Positions 26,941 to 36,053 are shown, counted from the stretch's first letter. The stretch: DNA of 64,000 nucleotides from an uncultured Gemmataceae bacterium (GCA_937923405.1 CALDUY010000002.1:124001-188000), one strand, 5' to 3'. The notes: generated from the letters alone by a model not told the origin. Numbers and translations: made by a program.

Positions 26941-27593
26941 TGCCGTTCCCTCTCGCTTGCTGGGGTGGCTAGTTGAGGAATCCCAATCACCATATCATAC
27001 CGTCAAATGTGGCGATAGATGAGCGCGACTCGTAGAGGGAGACGAAAAAAGCCTCCCGGCTCGCTGTACCACCTCTCCCATGGCCAGCGCGAGCCGGAAG
27101 GCCCGAGAACACTTATTAGGAAGATTAAATCAGCCGGTCGCCTGTACTACCTCTCCCATAGTCAGCACGAACCGGCTGATTTCTCGTTCGCCCTCTCTCC
27201 CAGAGCAGAACGGCAGAATCTAAGAGCAACTCGCAGGCCAATCAGAAGATTTTTTTCGCTCGCGACACCTCACCTCATAAGTACTTGACTCAGCACGACT
27301 TATCACCACCGAGGCAAAAGATAACGCGATCCTAATCTCCGAGAGTAAGACCGCCCTCGCCTAGTTTGCATGCAGTGTTCTGCTTAGGGATTAAGCGGCT
27401 TCCGAGTCTGGTGATTGCGTCGCATCAAATATTATGCATCTGCTGCCTGCCAAGCGAAATCGATGAAGTCCGTCTTCGCGGAGTCCGAAGGAGAGGAAAG
27501 AACGGCTCGTTTGCCGCGTTGGAATTGACTCGGTAAAATAGGGTAACGAGCTAGGGATGATTTCTCGACCTGATTGCCCGGAGTGGCGAGTTC
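26941..27593. other. 653-bp divergent intergenic region with twin-hairpin element
   Basis: Between the divergent SecA-like and cysE genes. The right part (27183-27593) shows no gene, tRNA or clear promoter. The left part holds two related hairpins and a T-run, described separately. An open frame at 27019-27288 spans them but is not convincing as a gene. Confidence 0.7.
27041..27182 (-). ncRNA. Tandem twin-hairpin RNA element upstream of the SecA paralogue
   Basis: Hairpin 1 pairs 27051-27064 with 27089-27102 (14 bp) and hairpin 2 pairs 27127-27138 with 27171-27182 (12 bp, perfect). The outer stems have unrelated sequences, but both enclose the same inner structure: a 2-3 bp helix, one bulged base, a 4-bp helix and an identical 9-nt loop (TGGGAGAGG in minus-strand sense). 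The three differences between the 24-base inner regions all fall in the 4-bp helix; one pair changes C-G to T-A. Two C-A mismatches on the plus strand become G-U pairs on the minus strand. On that strand hairpin 1 is followed at once by six T (27050-27045), like an intrinsic terminator. A small RNA or an attenuator for the downstream secA-like gene are both possible. Confidence 0.65.
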
Positions 27594-28553
27594 ATGGCGA
27601 CTGACATTCGCTTAAAAGAAGCGTTGCCCGAAATCACCGAGGCAATTGTTGCCACCTACACCGAGTGCAGCCGAACTAGCCACCTAGGCCACAAGGCCCT
27701 ACCCAGCCGCGAAGCCGTCATCGAGATCCTCGACGATTTTTTGGATATTCTCTATCCCGGCATTTGGCGACGACAGAACCTCCATATTGGCAACGTCGAG
27801 TATCACGTTGGCGATCTGATCGACGGACTGCACGACAAACTGATCGTTCAGATCATGCGAGCCTTGCGACATGAACATGATTGTCTGCCGCCGGATCAGC
27901 GACCGGTGATCGATCTAGAAGCCATCGCTCAACAGAAAGCGATTGAGTTGCTTCGACGAATTCCGGACATTCGGGCAATTTTGGAACAAGACGTACAGGC
28001 CGCCTTTGAGGGCGACCCCGCCGCTAAGAGTTACCACGAAATTATTTTTTGCTATCCCGGGCTGGAAGCGGTCACGATCTATCGTATCGCGCATGAATTG
28101 TTGCTCCTGGGAGTGCCACTCGTTCCGCGTATGATGACCGAGTATGCTCACTCGAAGACCGGCATCGATATTCACCCCGGTGCCCGGATCGGCCCTGGGT
28201 TTTTCATCGATCACGGCACAGGCGTGGTCATTGGCGAGACCTGCGACATCGGTCGAAACGTCAAGCTTTATCAGGGAGTGACTCTGGGAGCTTTGTCATT
28301 TCCGCGCGATGCATCGGGCAACATTATTCGCGGGATGAAGCGGCATCCAACGCTGGAAGACGAAGTGGTGGTCTATGCCAACGCCACCATCCTGGGAGGG
28401 GATACGGTGATTGGCAGTCACTCGGTGATCGGTTCTAACGTCTGGATCACGCATAGTGTCGCGCCACGAACGATGGTGTCGATGGAAAAACCATCCCTGC
28501 GGATTCGTGGACCGAAGTCGGAGGAGGGGGTTGAACTCGATTATCAGATCTGA
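27594..28553 (+). CDS. cysE: Serine O-acetyltransferase
   Basis: 319 residues. The N-terminal helical half (1-165) is followed by a left-handed hexapeptide-repeat beta-helix (about 180-295): [52 protein letters not shown]. The [11 protein letters not shown] segment carries the catalytic His of the family, and [10 protein letters not shown] is conserved. It makes O-acetylserine from serine and acetyl-CoA, the first step of cysteine synthesis. GGAG is 10 nt upstream of the ATG. No cysteine synthase is adjacent. The longer N-terminus is typical of the plant/EpsC-like type. Confidence 0.92.
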   Translation: MATDIRLKEALPEITEAIVATYTECSRTSHLGHKALPSREAVIEILDDFLDILYPGIWRRQNLHIGNVEYHVGDLIDGLHDKLIVQIMRALRHEHDCLPPDQRPVIDLEAIAQQKAIELLRRIPDIRAILEQDVQAAFEGDPAAKSYHEIIFCYPGLEAVTIYRIAHELLLLGVPLVPRMMTEYAHSKTGIDIHPGARIGPGFFIDHGTGVVIGETCDIGRNVKLYQGVTLGALSFPRDASGNIIRGMKRHPTLEDEVVVYANATILGGDTVIGSHSVIGSNVWITHSVAPRTMVSMEKPSLRIRGPKSEEGVELDYQI

Positions 28554-28573
28554 ACGAGTCATCGAAGCGGACT

Positions 28574-28921
28574 TTAGCCTCGCACCAGCGATTCAAACTG
28601 GGTCAGGGAGAGCGGTTTGACAAAGGTGCAGCCAACCGTGAACTGGCCGGCAGAGGTTTCGTCGCAGCGAATGACTCGAACCAGATGCGACGACCAACCG
28701 AGCGTGGTCGTGGGCAATCGCAGTACCAGTGTAGAACCAGGGGGAAACGCCTGATCCAAGCGTAGACCGACTCCGGTTGTCGAGAGATCGAACACTTCAC
28801 CACTGGCGCGATCACTTGAGCCAACACCAAGATAGGTCCAAAAAGTCTCTAATTTGCGGGCGTAGCGAATATAGGCACGTCGCTCGAAGGTTTGCGGGGC
28901 CGACGATTCCTTAGTATCCAT
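28574..28921 (-). CDS. Single-domain PilZ protein
   Basis: 115 residues from the ATG at 28921; the frame extends further 5' but overlaps the cysE-to-sua5 intergenic region without support. Arginines in ERRAYIRYAR and the DLSTTGVGLRL segment match the RxxxR and D/NxSxxG parts of the c-di-GMP-binding PilZ fold. It would be a small cytoplasmic c-di-GMP receptor, or a PilZ relative acting in surface motility. It converges with cysE (20 bp) and is divergent from the Sua5 gene (69 bp). Confidence 0.85.
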   Translation of the reverse strand: MDTKESSAPQTFERRAYIRYARKLETFWTYLGVGSSDRASGEVFDLSTTGVGLRLDQAFPPGSTLVLRLPTTTLGWSSHLVRVIRCDETSAGQFTVGCTFVKPLSLTQFESLVRG

Positions 28922-28990
28922 AACTGCAAGATTCCATAGGAAGTTAAGGCAATCAAGTTTAGTTCCAGAACCGAGGCGGGTCAAGTCGGC

Positions 28991-29968
28991 ATGGAAACTC
29001 GCGTAGTAGATGTTCAAACCGCGACTGGATTAGCCGAGGGGCTGGCTCAAGCCTGCGACGTACTGCGTCGTGGCGGATTGGTCGCGTTCCCCACGGAAAC
29101 CGTCTACGGACTGGGAGCCAACGCTCTCCAAGGTCGTTTTGTCCGCAAAATCTTCCGTGCTAAGGGACGACCGCCGACCAATCCTCTCATCGTGCATGTC
29201 GCGAGCATCGACCAAGCTCGCAACATGTCCTCCGACTGGTCGGAACTGGCTCAGCGATTGGCCGAGCACTACTGGCCTGGACCGTTGACGCTGGTCGTCC
29301 CTCGCCATTGCCGTGTTCCCGACCAGGTAACAGCGGGGGGGCCAACGGTTGCAGTGCGTATCCCCGGCCATCCGGTGGCATTGGCTTTGCTCCGCGCCGT
29401 CGAACTGCCCCTCGCCGCGCCAAGTGCCAATTGCTCGAACTTTCTCTCTCCTACCAGGGCTGAACATGTATATGGCGATCTCAAGGGGCGGATCGATTTG
29501 ATCCTCGACGCAGGGCCAACTCCTGGCGGCATCGAGTCGACCGTAATCGATGTGACCTCCGCTCCTCCGCGACTGCTGCGACCGGGAATCATCACCAAGG
29601 CCGACTTGGAATCCGTTGTTGGAGCGGTCGCTGTTGGTCCCTCGCCGCAGTCGACCATCGCCTCGTCTCCTGGTTTATCGGAACGGCACTACTGCCCACG
29701 CACACCTTTGGAACTGACGCACGATCCAGAGCAACGCGAAGCGGAGTTGCTCGCCAAGGGGCTGAGAGTGGTGATCGTAAGTCATCGGTTGACTCGGCCG
29801 GAGGTGGTTCGCCTGCCCGCCGATGCAGAAGGCTATGCTCGCGAACTTTACGCCAGGCTTCGGGAGGCGGATTTGCGCGGATTAGATCGCATTTTACTGG
29901 AATTACCTCCCGAAGGGGATCGCTGGTACGCTGTTCACGACCGCTTGCGTCGAGCGGCGACATGGTAA
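28991..29968 (+). CDS. Threonylcarbamoyl-AMP synthase, Sua5 type
   Basis: 325 residues. The YrdC/TsaC catalytic domain fills the first 205 residues: AFPTETVYGLGANA, KIFRAKGRPPTNPLIVHV, WPGPLTLV, VAVRIPGHP and APSANCSNFLSPT. A linker and a C-terminal Sua5 domain (about 230-325) follow, so this is the long Sua5 form and not the short TsaC. The enzyme makes threonylcarbamoyl-AMP from threonine, bicarbonate and ATP for the t6A modification of ANN-decoding tRNAs, in the cytoplasm. Confidence 0.93.
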   Translation: METRVVDVQTATGLAEGLAQACDVLRRGGLVAFPTETVYGLGANALQGRFVRKIFRAKGRPPTNPLIVHVASIDQARNMSSDWSELAQRLAEHYWPGPLTLVVPRHCRVPDQVTAGGPTVAVRIPGHPVALALLRAVELPLAAPSANCSNFLSPTRAEHVYGDLKGRIDLILDAGPTPGGIESTVIDVTSAPPRLLRPGIITKADLESVVGAVAVGPSPQSTIASSPGLSERHYCPRTPLELTHDPEQREAELLAKGLRVVIVSHRLTRPEVVRLPADAEGYARELYARLREADLRGLDRILLELPPEGDRWYAVHDRLRRAATW

Positions 29969-30056
29969 CCCGAACAATCAATCTACATCGATTCCGCTTC
30001 CCGTGCCGATATACACTGGATGATTCCTCCGCCCTGAAATGGAACGTGAGGCCGAT

Positions 30057-31232
30057 ATGGGATTTTTCTCCGGTCGCGTCAGCTACCTTCGCTTTCGAGT
30101 TCAGGGAGCGTCGCCGGGCTTGTTCACGGAGGAATACCTGGAGCGCTTGCGAGCGCATCGCATCGGTCAGTCCCGGGTGGCCAGCGGCGACGGCGTCGAG
30201 GCCGGCTGGACGGCGGGCGAACATCTTTTGGATACTCAGTTCGAGTTAGCCAAGAATATTGTCAATGACACGTTGCAGTTTGCCCTGCGGATCGATACCA
30301 ACAAACTTCCCTCGGATCTGCTACGGGCTTACACGGCCATCGAACTGACCGCGCTGGCGAGTAAAAATCCCAGCGGTCTGCCTTCGACTCGACAGAAACG
30401 AGAAGCTCGGGAATCGGCACGCCTTCGCCTGGAAGACGAAGCCCGCGATGGCCGCTTTCTCAAGCGAAAGACTTATCCCGTCCTTTGGGATGCCCTCTCC
30501 AACGAATTGTTGCTAGGGGCGACCTCCTTGAGTGTTTTGGATCGCTTGAGTCTACTATTTCAGCAGACCTTTGGCGTGGGCTTCGAGGTGCTGACAGCGG
30601 GGCATCTGGCCTATCGCTTGGCCGAGTCGCGCTCGCAATCCCGCGGCGTAGATGATGCCCAACCTTCACTGTTTGTCCCAGGGTCGGCCAGTGAAGTCGC
30701 TTGGATGCTTGATGAGTCGAGTCGGGACTTCCTCGGCAACGAGTTTCTGCTGTGGTTGTGGTACTATCTGGAAAACGAGGACGATACTCTGCGGCTCACA
30801 GATGGCAGCGAAGCTACCGTGATGCTGGCTAACACGCTGGTGCTGGAGTGTCCACGCGGTGTGACGGGGCGAGAAACGATCACTCATGAATCGCCAGTTC
30901 GTCTGCCCGAGGCGCGACGAGCAATCCAGTCGGGCAAACTGCCGCGTAAGTGTGGCCTGATCGTGGTGCGTCACGAGACACAGTATGAGTTGACGTTGAC
31001 CGCCGAAACCCTCGCCGTCACCGGGGCAAAACTACCAGCACCGGAGTCGAGCGAAGATCGCGCGCGGCTCGAGGAGCGAGTCATCCAACTTCGTCATCTC
31101 GTCGAGACGCTCGACCTGTTGTATGACACCTTCGGGGCGCTGCGAGCCAGCAGTGACTGGGCCAAGGAGTTGGCCAACATGCAAAGATGGCTCAGCCGCG
31201 AGGAGCGCAAGAGCATGTCGGCCACTGGATGA
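30057..31232 (+). CDS. RdgC-like protein
   Basis: 391 residues from the ATG at 30057, which has GTGAGG upstream; another ATG at 30039 lacks one. The order of features recalls RdgC-type nucleoid/recombination proteins: an N-terminal strand-rich stretch (VSYLRFRVQG), a central LSVLDRLSLLFQQTFG segment, and GNEFLLWLWYYLE followed by EATVMLANTLVLEC and LPRKCGLIVVRHETQYELTLTAETL. No signal or membrane segment. RdgC binds DNA as a ring and curbs RecA; that function is inferred from a remote resemblance only. A small protein outside that family is the alternative. Confidence 0.6.
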   Translation: MGFFSGRVSYLRFRVQGASPGLFTEEYLERLRAHRIGQSRVASGDGVEAGWTAGEHLLDTQFELAKNIVNDTLQFALRIDTNKLPSDLLRAYTAIELTALASKNPSGLPSTRQKREARESARLRLEDEARDGRFLKRKTYPVLWDALSNELLLGATSLSVLDRLSLLFQQTFGVGFEVLTAGHLAYRLAESRSQSRGVDDAQPSLFVPGSASEVAWMLDESSRDFLGNEFLLWLWYYLENEDDTLRLTDGSEATVMLANTLVLECPRGVTGRETITHESPVRLPEARRAIQSGKLPRKCGLIVVRHETQYELTLTAETLAVTGAKLPAPESSEDRARLEERVIQLRHLVETLDLLYDTFGALRASSDWAKELANMQRWLSREERKSMSATG

Positions 31233-31269
31233 AAGCAGGCAACCGGCTCCAATCGGGAGACCTCTCGTC

Positions 31270-32163
31270 TCAGCCCATGAGCTTACTGAGCTGTTGGACA
31301 TAGCGTGGCACGGCGACCTTGGGATCCTCTGCGGCCTCGTACTCCAGCGCGACGTAACCCTGGTAGTTCGCTTCGCGCAGGATTTTGGTCAGCCGTCCGA
31401 GATCGGCTTCTTCGGCTTTCTTGCCCTTGGGGGTGATCTCGGTCTTCAGCTGACAGACGACCGCGTAAGGAGCGACGCGGGCCAAATCGGCGTAGGGATC
31501 TTCCGTCCGGAAATTGCCCGTATCCAGATTGACTCCGAACCAGTCCGACTTGATCGGCCTCACCAGGGCCAGGAGTTGTTCGGGGGTGCCGGTGATGCCT
31601 CCGTGATTCTCCAAAGCCAGGGTCACTTTGTGTCCAGCGGCGAAGTCGCATGCTTTCTGGATCCAGTCAATCACGCGTTGACGAGCTTTCTCCTCGGTGT
31701 CGCCCTTTTTGACACTACCGGCAAAGATACGCATGGTTTTTCCACCCAGCAGAGCGGTATGCTCCGTCCATCGCTTGACCAGGTCGAACTGCTCTTTCTG
31801 CTTGGCCTCTTCTGGATGGCAGAAGTCGTTGCCGATCGCTGTGCCGGAGACTGCAAGCCCCCGGTCGGAGCAACGCTTCACAATAGATTTGAGGTAGTCA
31901 GTGGTGGTTTTGGGGAAATAGTAGGCCGTCAGTTCCACCGCAGGTAAGGACAGTTTTGCTCCGAACTCGATGAAATCTTCCAAGGTCATCTGAGGAGGAG
32001 TTTTGCCTCTCAGCTGGAGGTAACGGTTGAAACTGTAGGCGGCCAGGCTTAGTGTGAGCTTCGCTGGGCCGGTTCGTCGAATCGGATCAATAGCACCGGC
32101 TCGACCAGTCAGGAGAGCGGCGAAGGATGCAGAAAGAAACGTGCGTCGAGAAGTTGTAGGCAT
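31270..32163 (-). CDS. Tat-exported sugar phosphate isomerase/epimerase
   Basis: 297 residues from the ATG at 32163, supported by GGAGG 8 nt upstream; an open frame to 32343 overlaps the next gene region. The N-terminus has SRRTFLSASFAALLTG, a twin-arginine signal. The remainder is the AP-endonuclease-2/xylose-isomerase-like TIM barrel, with LSLPAVELTAYYFP, ALENHGGITGTPEQLLAL, FGVNLDTGNF and YVALEYEAAEDP supplying the metal-binding acidic residues. It acts outside the cytoplasm on an unknown sugar. Divergent from the GrpE-like gene. Confidence 0.9.
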   Translation of the reverse strand: MPTTSRRTFLSASFAALLTGRAGAIDPIRRTGPAKLTLSLAAYSFNRYLQLRGKTPPQMTLEDFIEFGAKLSLPAVELTAYYFPKTTTDYLKSIVKRCSDRGLAVSGTAIGNDFCHPEEAKQKEQFDLVKRWTEHTALLGGKTMRIFAGSVKKGDTEEKARQRVIDWIQKACDFAAGHKVTLALENHGGITGTPEQLLALVRPIKSDWFGVNLDTGNFRTEDPYADLARVAPYAVVCQLKTEITPKGKKAEEADLGRLTKILREANYQGYVALEYEAAEDPKVAVPRYVQQLSKLMG

Positions 32164-32298
32164 GGGATGGCCTCCAAGGAGGGACGATTCGTTGTTTTCG
32201 TCGTATCTATTCCAGGCGCGGATTGCAAGCAGTAACGGCAAAAGGTAGCATGGAAGGAGAAGATTTACCCAGAGCGCGACAAGGTGGAGGATCGGCGG

Positions 32299-33180
32299 AT
32301 GCCTGGGGACGGCTCGGCTCGACGTGCCCGCGTGAAGGGCCAAGTAAAGACCGCGATCAAGGAGTTTATCCGGCTAATCGATCAAATTCAGCCGGATAAG
32401 CCGGCAATGCGTCTACAACTAGACATGGCCAAGGATGCTGGGCTGGATGCCTGCAAAAAACTGCTTCGCCGTATCATCCAGTTGGATGCACGAGCGGCTC
32501 GACTACGAGAACGGCGAGACGCGGCCCGTGAACGGCTGCTGACTTTGCTCGACGATTTGGCCTCCGGAGCAGTCCTCTTCCCCCGTCCGATTGGTCTGCC
32601 CGAGGTCGATCCGGCCAAACTCGACGCCTTGTTTGCTGAATTGAAGAGCAACGATTTTCCCGCATTGGCCAAGCGGCTCAGCGAAGTCACCGCCAAACAA
32701 GCCGAGCCGATCGCCTACGAGCGTTATCTGGTCGAAGAGTTCTTCCGCAAGGGCAGCGCCATTCTCGCCGAGCATCTGGTACGAGAAGGTCGGCGGCCGC
32801 TTCCTATCGAAGACGAAGTGCAGTTTCTCGACAAGCTCCGTCATCATCTAGCCGGCAATGTCCATCGTGTGCTGAGGCAACAATCGAACTATCAAGTGAC
32901 GCAGGAGGTGGCTCACGAAATTGATCAGACGCTGGTTCGTACGTTACGCTATCTCCTGCACTTGTTGACGATGAATCCGCCTCGTCGCTTGGTGTTGCCG
33001 ATGATGGGGGCAGCCTTCGACCCGACGGTACATGAAGCAGTTCCGGGACGGCCCCAGTCGGGAGATGTCCTCGTTCGAGCAACGATTTTTCCCGGTTGTA
33101 TCACCCTGGACCAACCCCCACGGATTTTGTCGAAAGCTGTCGTCTACACACGCGAGCTGAAGCAACAGCCAGCTACATGA
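32299..33180 (+). CDS. GrpE-like protein
   Basis: 293 residues from the ATG at 32299, with GGAGG 8 nt upstream; a GTG at 32284 is the alternative. A long helical N-terminal part (about 20-130, many charged residues) is followed by a C-terminal beta domain: GAAFDPTVHEAVPGRPQSGD, then ATIFPGCITLDQPPRILSKAVVYT. This matches the GrpE dimer-plus-beta-wing plan (G.FDP..HEAV and PGY.L motifs). GrpE proper is about 200 residues, so this is likely a divergent paralogue of the DnaK exchange factor; no dnaK/dnaJ is adjacent. Confidence 0.7.
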   Translation: MPGDGSARRARVKGQVKTAIKEFIRLIDQIQPDKPAMRLQLDMAKDAGLDACKKLLRRIIQLDARAARLRERRDAARERLLTLLDDLASGAVLFPRPIGLPEVDPAKLDALFAELKSNDFPALAKRLSEVTAKQAEPIAYERYLVEEFFRKGSAILAEHLVREGRRPLPIEDEVQFLDKLRHHLAGNVHRVLRQQSNYQVTQEVAHEIDQTLVRTLRYLLHLLTMNPPRRLVLPMMGAAFDPTVHEAVPGRPQSGDVLVRATIFPGCITLDQPPRILSKAVVYTRELKQQPAT

Positions 33181-33189
33181 AGGCGCACC

Positions 33190-33225
33190 AAACGGCTGCG
33201 GAGTCGCCTTGGCTCGCAGCCGTTT
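33190..33225. terminator. Perfect 11-bp hairpin in a convergent gap
   Basis: AAACGGCTGCG (33190-33200) and CGCAGCCGTTT (33215-33225) are exact inverted repeats around a 14-nt loop. It fills most of the 57-bp gap between the GrpE-like stop and the opposing small gene. Stems carry A3 and T3 at their bases, suiting a bidirectional terminator. Confidence 0.55.
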
Positions 33226-33237
33226 GCAGAGTTCGCT

Positions 33238-33567
33238 TCAGGCTGAAGGACGAGTGCAGCGAAAGGCACAAAGCACTTCGTGTAGATCCTCGGTGATGAT
33301 CACTTCATCATCCAGGAAGTCTTGCAGCCACAGATAATTTTGTCGGTGCGCCAAGGCGACGAGAGGAAGGAGATCCGCTAGTCGTACACTCACCGTGGCT
33401 GGTGGGGTTTCGGGGCATTCGTCTTCTACGCACGAGGGATAGACTCGCAGAAAAGCGGCCATGCGCTGATCCTCCGGGCCGTCGGTGGTCAATCGCGATA
33501 GTTCGTCAGTTCCATCATCGACCAAAACCGGGATCGGCTTTGAAGATTTCCGATCTTTCGCGCACAT
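33238..33567 (-). CDS. Small protein of unknown function
   Basis: 109 residues from the ATG at 33567; the frame stays open to 33618 but would then run into the gpsA start. No Shine-Dalgarno is visible at either point. The sequence is acidic (DDGTDELSRL, CVEDECPET, DFLDDEVIITEDLHEVL) and soluble, with a central RMAAFLRVYP and RLADLLPLVALAHRQNYLWL. I recognise no family. It is divergent from gpsA with a 40-bp gap. Confidence 0.6.
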   Translation of the reverse strand: MCAKDRKSSKPIPVLVDDGTDELSRLTTDGPEDQRMAAFLRVYPSCVEDECPETPPATVSVRLADLLPLVALAHRQNYLWLQDFLDDEVIITEDLHEVLCAFRCTRPSA

Positions 33568-33607
33568 TCTATGTTGACCAGCGGAGTCCCTCGACGGAGC
33601 TGCTGTC

Positions 33608-34621
33608 ATGCCAACCACTTTCGCCGTGCTGGGAGATGGAGCCTGGGGAACCGCCCTGGCACTGTTGTTGGAACGAAAGCCGTCTCATCGAGTGCGCCTG
33701 TGGAGTGCCCGTGCCGACAACGCCGCCCTTCTCCGTGAATATCGCGAGAATCTCCACCTGCTACCGGGAGTGAAGATCCCAGAGACGATTCTCTTAACGT
33801 CCGATAGTCAGGAGGCACTGGCTGGGGCCGACTACTGCATCTCGGCGATTCCGACGGTCTACCTGCGTTCGACGTTGCAACGGATTCGCCACGAGTTGGG
33901 CCGTCCCGTCGAAGTGCCGGTCATTAGCGTGACCAAAGGCATCGAGAACGGCACCTTCCTACGACCGAGCGAGTTGATCACCGAATTGCTCCAAGCCCCG
34001 CGCGTGGCCGTGTTATCCGGTCCCAGCCATGCCGAGGAAGTCAGCCGGGGGATGCCTTGTTCCGTGACCGCTGCCTCGACCGAGATGGAATTGGCTCTGG
34101 CGGTCCAGCGGCACTTTCAAAGTGAACGCTTCCGTGTTTACACCAATTTGGATCCGTTGGGGGTCGAATTGGCTGGAGCGCTCAAGAACGTGATCGGTAT
34201 CGCCGCTGGAGCTTGCGAAGGTTTAGGGTTCGGCGACAACGCCCTGTCGGCACTCATCACCAGGGGGCTGGCCGAAATGACCCGGTTCGGAGTCGCTCTT
34301 GGAGCCGACGCTGCCACCTTCGCTGGCTTGGCCGGTTTGGGCGATCTCATCACCACCTGCATCAGCAAGCATGGCCGCAACCGTTCCGTTGGCTATCGAC
34401 TAGCTCGCGGAGAATCGCTGGATGACATTCTTGGTAGTATGAACATGGTGGCCGAAGGGGTGTCCACCGCGCGAGCCGTCCATGCTCGGGCCGAGCAAAT
34501 GCGGCTGGACATGCCGATCACTCGGGCGATTTATTGCGTGCTTTATGAGAATCTCAACCCGCGCGAGGCGGTGCAAGAACTGATGCTGCGGTCGCCCAAA
34601 GGGGAGCGATGGCCGGGATGA
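33608..34621 (+). CDS. gpsA: Glycerol-3-phosphate dehydrogenase [NAD(P)+]
   Basis: 337 residues. N-terminal Rossmann motif LGDGAWGTALALLL, then KGIEN, LSGPSHAEEV, the catalytic-domain LKNVIGIAAGACEGLGFGDNALSALITRGLAEM, and GLGDLITTCISKHGRNR. This is a complete cytosolic GpsA that reduces dihydroxyacetone phosphate to sn-glycerol-3-phosphate for phospholipid synthesis. Its stop overlaps the ATG of the DUF1802 gene (ATGA), so the two are coupled. Confidence 0.95.
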   Translation: MPTTFAVLGDGAWGTALALLLERKPSHRVRLWSARADNAALLREYRENLHLLPGVKIPETILLTSDSQEALAGADYCISAIPTVYLRSTLQRIRHELGRPVEVPVISVTKGIENGTFLRPSELITELLQAPRVAVLSGPSHAEEVSRGMPCSVTAASTEMELALAVQRHFQSERFRVYTNLDPLGVELAGALKNVIGIAAGACEGLGFGDNALSALITRGLAEMTRFGVALGADAATFAGLAGLGDLITTCISKHGRNRSVGYRLARGESLDDILGSMNMVAEGVSTARAVHARAEQMRLDMPITRAIYCVLYENLNPREAVQELMLRSPKGERWPG

Positions 34622-35190
34622 ACGAAACCTTACAGGTCGCTCTGAAGGAGTGGGCGGTTATTTGTCAGGCGCTGGCGGAAGGCCGGCAGATCCTTCTTCT
34701 ACGCAAAGGGGGCCTCGCCGAACCTCAGGGCCGGTTTCGCGTCGAGCATCAACGCTTCTGGCTGCTGCCAACGTATGTCCATCAACAAGAGACCGGCATC
34801 ATTCCTGAGTATCACGATCTGCTAAGTCGAGTTCGTGCAGAGCAGCCATCTCCCGGACAGGTCTGGCTGAGCCACGTTGCTGAAGTTGCCGTAGTGGCGT
34901 ACTGTCACACCTTGGAGCAAGCACACTCGCTGGACGGGATGCACGGCTGGTCGCCGACCACTGTCGAAGCACGCTTCCACTACCGCCAGCCGGGGTTATT
35001 CGTCCTGGCCGTGCGGGTGTATGCCGTGAAGCAACCGATTCAGTTAGAGCTGACACCTCATCTGGAAGGCTGCAAGAGCTGGGTCGTACTCGATCAACCT
35101 CTGCCGCTAGGCCCGATGTTTCCCATTCTGACAGGAGAGAATTTCACGGCGCGATGTCGACCACTGGAGCGCCTGCCACGTGAGGTTTGA
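34618..35190 (+). CDS. DUF1802 family protein
   Basis: 190 residues starting at the ATG at 34618 that overlaps the gpsA stop (ATGA), with AAAGGGGAG ending 11 nt before it; an ATG at 34609 is only 2 nt from that site. DUF1802 hallmarks are ALKEWAVICQALAEGRQILLLRKGG near the start and HQRFWLLPTYVHQQ. The function of the family is not established. Coupling with gpsA hints at a lipid or membrane link. Its last 97 bp overlap the 3' end of the opposing kinase gene. Confidence 0.85.
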   Translation: MNETLQVALKEWAVICQALAEGRQILLLRKGGLAEPQGRFRVEHQRFWLLPTYVHQQETGIIPEYHDLLSRVRAEQPSPGQVWLSHVAEVAVVAYCHTLEQAHSLDGMHGWSPTTVEARFHYRQPGLFVLAVRVYAVKQPIQLELTPHLEGCKSWVVLDQPLPLGPMFPILTGENFTARCRPLERLPREV

Positions 35191-36053
35191 CCAGATTGGG
35201 GGGCCAAACGCGGAGTGGCTGGACGCGGTTGCACGATCACTTTGCGGAGTGCCTGGACAAAGTCCATGCAGGTGGGATAACGCGAGCTGGGATAGGGATG
35301 CAAGGCTCGTGCGATGATCGGGAACTCCTTGTCGCGCAGTTTAGTCAGATCAATAGGCAGACCATTGGGGGGATCGCCCGACAGGGCGCTGGGCCAGAAC
35401 GGACGCGATCCCATGACCAGTTCGCAGAAGGTAACGGCCAAGGCGAATTGATCGGTGCCGACGGTCGCCGCTCCGCCGTATAGCTCTGGTGCGGCATAAG
35501 GGAGGGTGCCTTTCCAGCCCTTGCGATGAGTGACTGATCCCGAGCCGGAACACAGTCCGAAATCGGCCACTTTGAGACGATCGCCGACCAGCAGGAGATT
35601 ACTCGGTTTGATGTCGCAGTGTTGCAGGCCACGCACTGTGGTGATGGCAGGCAGCCGCAGCGTGGCCAGAAAATCCAACGCCTGGGCCGCCTGCTCGATT
35701 AGTTCTAAGGCATGGTCCGGCGGCACATGCATGCCAGCGGTCTCGATGTACGTATCATGAAGGTCGGCAAGGCTGCCATCGGCCAGTTCCATGACCAGAA
35801 TCAGATACTTACCCCAGGCATGTACGCCCAACAGCGGAATGATGTTGGGATGTTTAATCTCGGCCAGAGCGCGGAGAATGCGCACCTCGCTGGCGATGAG
35901 GCTCGACGGTTGCTGTCGACAGTCGAGGAACTTTAGCGCGACTCGTGAGGAATCCACATGTTCCGCTTCCCACACTTCTCCGAACGCGCCGGCACCGAGT
36001 AGTTTCGTCAGGCGATAGCCCGGAATTGGCTGTAATCCCACTTCCTGAGCCAC
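35094..36053 (-). CDS. Soluble non-RD serine/threonine protein kinase
   Basis: 319 residues from a GTG start at 36053 with a near-perfect AGGAGGTGA (36065-36057) in front. Kinase motifs: GAGAFGEVW P-loop (about 20-28), VALKFL lysine, the catalytic loop HCDIKPSNLLL, DFGLC and YAAPELYG. The catalytic loop has Cys where most eukaryotic-like kinases have Arg (non-RD), so activation-loop phosphorylation may not be needed. There is no membrane helix. The C-terminal 45 residues are basic and disordered-looking, and their coding overlaps the opposing DUF1802 gene. Target unknown. Confidence 0.9.
   Translation of the reverse strand: MAQEVGLQPIPGYRLTKLLGAGAFGEVWEAEHVDSSRVALKFLDCRQQPSSLIASEVRILRALAEIKHPNIIPLLGVHAWGKYLILVMELADGSLADLHDTYIETAGMHVPPDHALELIEQAAQALDFLATLRLPAITTVRGLQHCDIKPSNLLLVGDRLKVADFGLCSGSGSVTHRKGWKGTLPYAAPELYGGAATVGTDQFALAVTFCELVMGSRPFWPSALSGDPPNGLPIDLTKLRDKEFPIIARALHPYPSSRYPTCMDFVQALRKVIVQPRPATPRLAPQSGQTSRGRRSSGRHRAVKFSPVRMGNIGPSGRG

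Noticed and set aside
27019-27288. 89-residue frame with two similar peptides (LYHLSH and LYYLSH)
   Set aside because: Three of four differences between the repeats are nonsynonymous, while they preserve or improve base pairing; a structured RNA explains the repeats better than a protein.
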